Shown here piece by piece: positions 5,258 through 6,709 of a stretch of DNA of 6,709 nt. Both the position numbers and the translations under genes were made by a program. The notes below the pieces were generated by a model. The model had not been told where the DNA came from. It saw only the letters and a program-made list of their open reading frames with translations, and did no database searches. The DNA is from Pseudomonadota bacterium (GTDB lineage Bacteria > Desulfobacterota > Desulfobulbia > Desulfobulbales > SURF-16): contig JAUVQZ010000158.1 in the NCBI GenBank assembly GCA_030597865.1, positions 1 through 6,709 of the forward strand, read 5' to 3'. Within the stretch, counting starts at the first letter, position 1. Every line of letters starts with the position of its first letter.

Positions 5258-5295
5258 GTTCTCCTGGAGCTGGTTTTCTCAGGAAAACTCCGAAC
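5258..5295 (+). promoter_or_regulatory. Bulged stem-loop in the ribH leader
   Basis: Three stacked helices form one arm: GTTC (5258-5261) with GAAC (5292-5295), GGA (5266-5268) with TCC (5289-5291), and GTTTTC (5273-5278) with GAAAAC (5283-5288) around TCAG. That gives 13 pairs with two one-sided bulges of four bases each. It ends 40 bases before the ribH start codon. It does not resemble the FMN riboswitch. It may be a leader structure or an mRNA stabiliser. Confidence 0.35.
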
Positions 5296-5335
5296 TGTAA
5301 GAATTTATTGATTAATCCCTCCTTGGAGAGAAATA

Positions 5336-5800
5336 ATGGCAAAATTTATTGAAGGAAATTTAAGCGCAGAGGGCAAGAGGTTCGGCATCATTGTCGCCCG
5401 TTTTAACAGCTTTATCGGCGAGCGCCTGGTTGAAGGGGCCATGGATACCCTCATCCGCTCCGGCGCCAGTGATGATGATATTGAGGTTCTGCGGGTGCCA
5501 GGCGCCTATGAGATCCCTTTGGTTGCCCAGAAAATGGCACGGTCCGGGCGTTATGACGCGGTGATCTGTCTTGGCGCCGTTATCCGTGGCGCCACACCCC
5601 ATTTTGATTTTGTTGCCAATGAGGCAGCCAAGGGAATTGCCATGGCCAGCATGGATGCTGATCTGCCCATTATTTTCGGCATCCTCACCACGGATACCAT
5701 TGAGCAGGCTATTGAGCGGGCCGGAACCAAGGCCGGCAATAAGGGCGCCGACTGTGCAATGACGGCCATTGAGATGGTTAATCTCCTTGGCCAGTTTTAA
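5336..5800 (+). CDS. ribH: 6,7-dimethyl-8-ribityllumazine synthase
   Basis: This enzyme condenses the ribitylamino-pyrimidinedione with dihydroxybutanone phosphate, joining the RibD and RibBA branches and supplying RibE. The family usually assembles into pentamers or 60-subunit shells. The 154 residues are standard length. Motifs in order are ARFNSFIGERL (21-31), VPGAYEIP (54-61), GAVIRGATPHFDFV (80-93, with catalytic H89), and FGILTTDT-EQA-ERAGTKAGNKG (114-137, with R128 for phosphate binding). GGAG at 5325-5328, seven bases before the ATG, is among the clearest ribosome binding sites in the window. The upstream gap of 342 bases is the longest here and full of repeats, so ribH may have its own promoter or depend on read-through from ribBA. 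No damage is visible. Confidence 0.97.
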   Translation: MAKFIEGNLSAEGKRFGIIVARFNSFIGERLVEGAMDTLIRSGASDDDIEVLRVPGAYEIPLVAQKMARSGRYDAVICLGAVIRGATPHFDFVANEAAKGIAMASMDADLPIIFGILTTDTIEQAIERAGTKAGNKGADCAMTAIEMVNLLGQF

Positions 5801-5830
5801 TATCTACATTCCATGAAACACTCGAGGGGG

Positions 5831-5855
5831 CGCGTCTGATCAAGGGATCGACGTG
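5831..5855 (+). terminator. Candidate terminator after ribH
   Basis: A stem of ten pairs forms with one bulged T (5837). CGCGTC (5831-5836) pairs with GACGTG (5850-5855), including one G-T wobble, and GATC (5838-5841) pairs with GATC (5846-5849) around AAGG. It is followed by TCCTTTCTGGTTT, which is pyrimidine-rich but not a clean T run. It starts 31 bases after the ribH stop and precedes the second family A repeat, so it may mark the end of the rib transcript. Confidence 0.4.
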
Positions 5856-5872
5856 TCCTTTCTGGTTTATAA

Positions 5873-6039
5873 GTAACTATTCAGTAGCAGTGAAGCGGCG
5901 TCAACCTCATCTTTGCTCATTTTTGCCTTCTCGCATACAAAAGTATGCTTCGAAGTCCCAAATGAACAAATCTAAGGTACTTCTGAACAGTTACGCTTCA
6001 GAGTTAAGGGTAATTTCTAGCCCTCTCTGATTAAGTTAT
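5873..6039. repeat. Family A intergenic repeat, copy 2 (upstream of nusB)
   Basis: This copy has the same orientation as the one at 2774-2917. The left arm GTAACTATTCAG (5873-5884) is identical, and the internal arm CTTCTGAACAGTTAC (5980-5994) is identical, while the right arm has decayed to CTGATTAAGTTAT (6027-6039). Shared blocks include GCAGTGAAGCGGCGTC and AATTTCT. It is 23 bases longer because of an extra hairpin arm at about 5912-5970, which contains GCATAC-AAAA-GTATGC (5933-5948). It ends 23 bases before the nusB start codon and so forms most of the nusB leader. Confidence 0.85.
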
Positions 6040-6062
6040 ATTTTGATGACCATTGGAAAAAT

Positions 6063-6476
6063 ATGAAAGGATTACGCCGTAAGGCCCGGGAGCTGGCCCT
6101 GCAATGTCTCTATCAGATTGACCAGAGCAGCAACCCTGATGCAGATATTGAGCTTATTCGTCAGAATTTCCAGGCCCCCAAAAAGGCCGTTGCTTATGGT
6201 AATGAGCTGGTGGGGGGCGTCAAGTCCCACCTTGATGAACTCGACCGCCTTATTGAGGCCCATTCAGAGAATTGGCAGGTGAGCAGAATGGCGGTGGTTG
6301 ACCGTAACATTCTGCGCATCGCCCTTTTTGAGATGCTCCATCTTGCTGACGTGCCAGATGCCGTGGCAGTGGATGAGGCCGTTGAGATCGCCAAACGTTT
6401 CAGCACCGATGAGGCGCCGGCCTTTATTAATGGTATCCTGGATGCTTTTTGTAAGGCCAGGCCGGCGGCAAAATAG
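6063..6476 (+). CDS. nusB: Transcription antitermination factor NusB
   Basis: NusB binds boxA RNA together with S10 (NusE) and supports antitermination of rRNA operons. The all-helical 137-residue protein has the usual length. It starts MKGLRRKARELALQCLYQID, the family N-terminus with the basic RNA-contacting helix. It continues with ENWQVSRMAVVDRNILRIA (about 69-87), EML at about 90, and ends with AVDEAVEIAKRF and FINGILDAF. GGAA lies four bases before the ATG, a weak ribosome binding site. The adjacent ribH-nusB pair is widespread in bacteria; here the two are separated by 262 bases filled by a terminator-like hairpin and a family A repeat, so nusB may have its own promoter. The chosen ATG gives the expected N-terminus. 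No unusual residues are seen. Confidence 0.96.
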   Translation: MKGLRRKARELALQCLYQIDQSSNPDADIELIRQNFQAPKKAVAYGNELVGGVKSHLDELDRLIEAHSENWQVSRMAVVDRNILRIALFEMLHLADVPDAVAVDEAVEIAKRFSTDEAPAFINGILDAFCKARPAAK

Positions 6477-6553
6477 AAAAGGCAACGACAATCCCTTGCC
6501 GATAACCTGGCTGTTTTCTGCGCCATACCAAAAAAACAACAAGAAGGGGATGA

Positions 6554-6709
6554 ATGGCAACCAGCAACGCAAAGGAAAATTTAGGTGGTGAATTTCGGCC
6601 CCATTTCGGCCTGGAGATCATAGCTGTCCTGGGGCTTGTTGTTTCTCTCTTCTTCCTTCTCTCCCTGGTCAGTTTTTCTGTGCCGGGCAGTGTCAATGAA
6701 ATCGCCAAC
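6554..6709 (+). CDS. ftsK: N-terminus of a membrane protein, probably DNA translocase FtsK (3' end outside window)
   Basis: An open frame starts at the ATG at 6554 and runs off the window after 52 codons. A polar N-terminus of about 20 residues is followed by one strong membrane helix, about IIAVLGLVVSLFFLLSLVSF (22-41), then a probable periplasmic loop. A short cytosolic tail, then a helix ending in SLVSF or SLLSY and a loop, is how many FtsK/SpoIIIE proteins begin their four-helix membrane domain. In that family the C-terminal motor pumps chromosome ends through the division septum. The purine-rich AAGAAGGGGA (6541-6550) just upstream supports this start over the ATG at 6550, which reaches a stop after 13 codons. 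No motor motif is in view, so any protein starting with a single hydrophobic helix remains possible. Confidence 0.5.
   Translation, partial: MATSNAKENLGGEFRPHFGLEIIAVLGLVVSLFFLLSLVSFSVPGSVNEIAN

Noticed and set aside
2769..5335. FMN riboswitch (RFN element) in front of ribE, ribBA or ribH
   Set aside because: I looked for the conserved AGGGCGGGG-type and ACCGGCGGT-type segments in all three leaders and did not find them in order. The hairpins seen are much simpler.
1099..5982. TAAGGTACTT shared between the nrdR spacer (1099-1108) and family A copy 2 (5973-5982)
   Set aside because: Only ten bases match, flanking sequence does not continue, and family A copy 1 reads TAAGGCACTT at this point; chance is likely.
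6481..6500. GGCAA/TTGCC hairpin after nusB as a terminator
   Set aside because: The stem has only five pairs with a ten-base loop and no T run follows, so it is not listed as a feature.

Overview
The window is a housekeeping stretch in which every recognisable gene lies on the + strand. The order is end of glyA, dCMP deaminase, nrdR, ribD, ribE, ribBA, ribH, nusB, and the first codons of a membrane protein that is probably FtsK. This order, with glyA and nrdR leading into a full ribD-E-BA-H set and then nusB, is what I associate with Desulfobacterota (the old Deltaproteobacteria). The moderate GC content and protein style suggest a Desulfobulbales-like sulfate reducer such as Desulfotalea. 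That placement is inference from memory of gene order; no species can be named from the sequence alone.

Layout. Positions 1-543 encode the C-terminal 180 residues of serine hydroxymethyltransferase. A zinc dCMP deaminase follows almost without a gap (545-1000). After a 201-base spacer with two identical 18-base palindromic repeats come nrdR (1202-1675) and ribD (1659-2768), which overlap by 17 bases. Then come ribE (2966-3625), ribBA (3785-4993), ribH (5336-5800) and nusB (6063-6476). The 3' edge holds the start of a gene for a membrane protein (6554 onward).

How the genes work together. The four rib genes supply every dedicated enzyme from GTP and ribulose 5-phosphate to riboflavin, except the phosphatase step, which is usually done by unlinked enzymes. 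GlyA makes methylene-tetrahydrofolate and dCMP deaminase makes dUMP, the two substrates of thymidylate synthase. NrdR represses ribonucleotide reductase genes. The left half is therefore a dNTP-supply group joined to a flavin-supply group.

The unusual content is between the genes. From ribD onward the spacers are long (197, 159, 342 and 262 bases) and full of structured repeats. Family A occurs twice in the same orientation, upstream of ribE (2774-2917) and of nusB (5873-6039). Family B occurs twice in opposite orientations, on both sides of ribBA (about 3619-3730 and 5015-5148). A perfect 23-bp palindrome lies at 5176-5245. The 342-base gap 4994-5335 holds the right family B copy, this palindrome (inside a possible 27-codon ORF), and a bulged hairpin in the ribH leader. 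Just before ribE, two mutually exclusive hairpins could expose or hide the start codon. I see no FMN riboswitch, CRISPR array, tRNA, transposase gene or phage gene. No new multi-gene system is evident; the best leads are the repeat families and the ribE leader.
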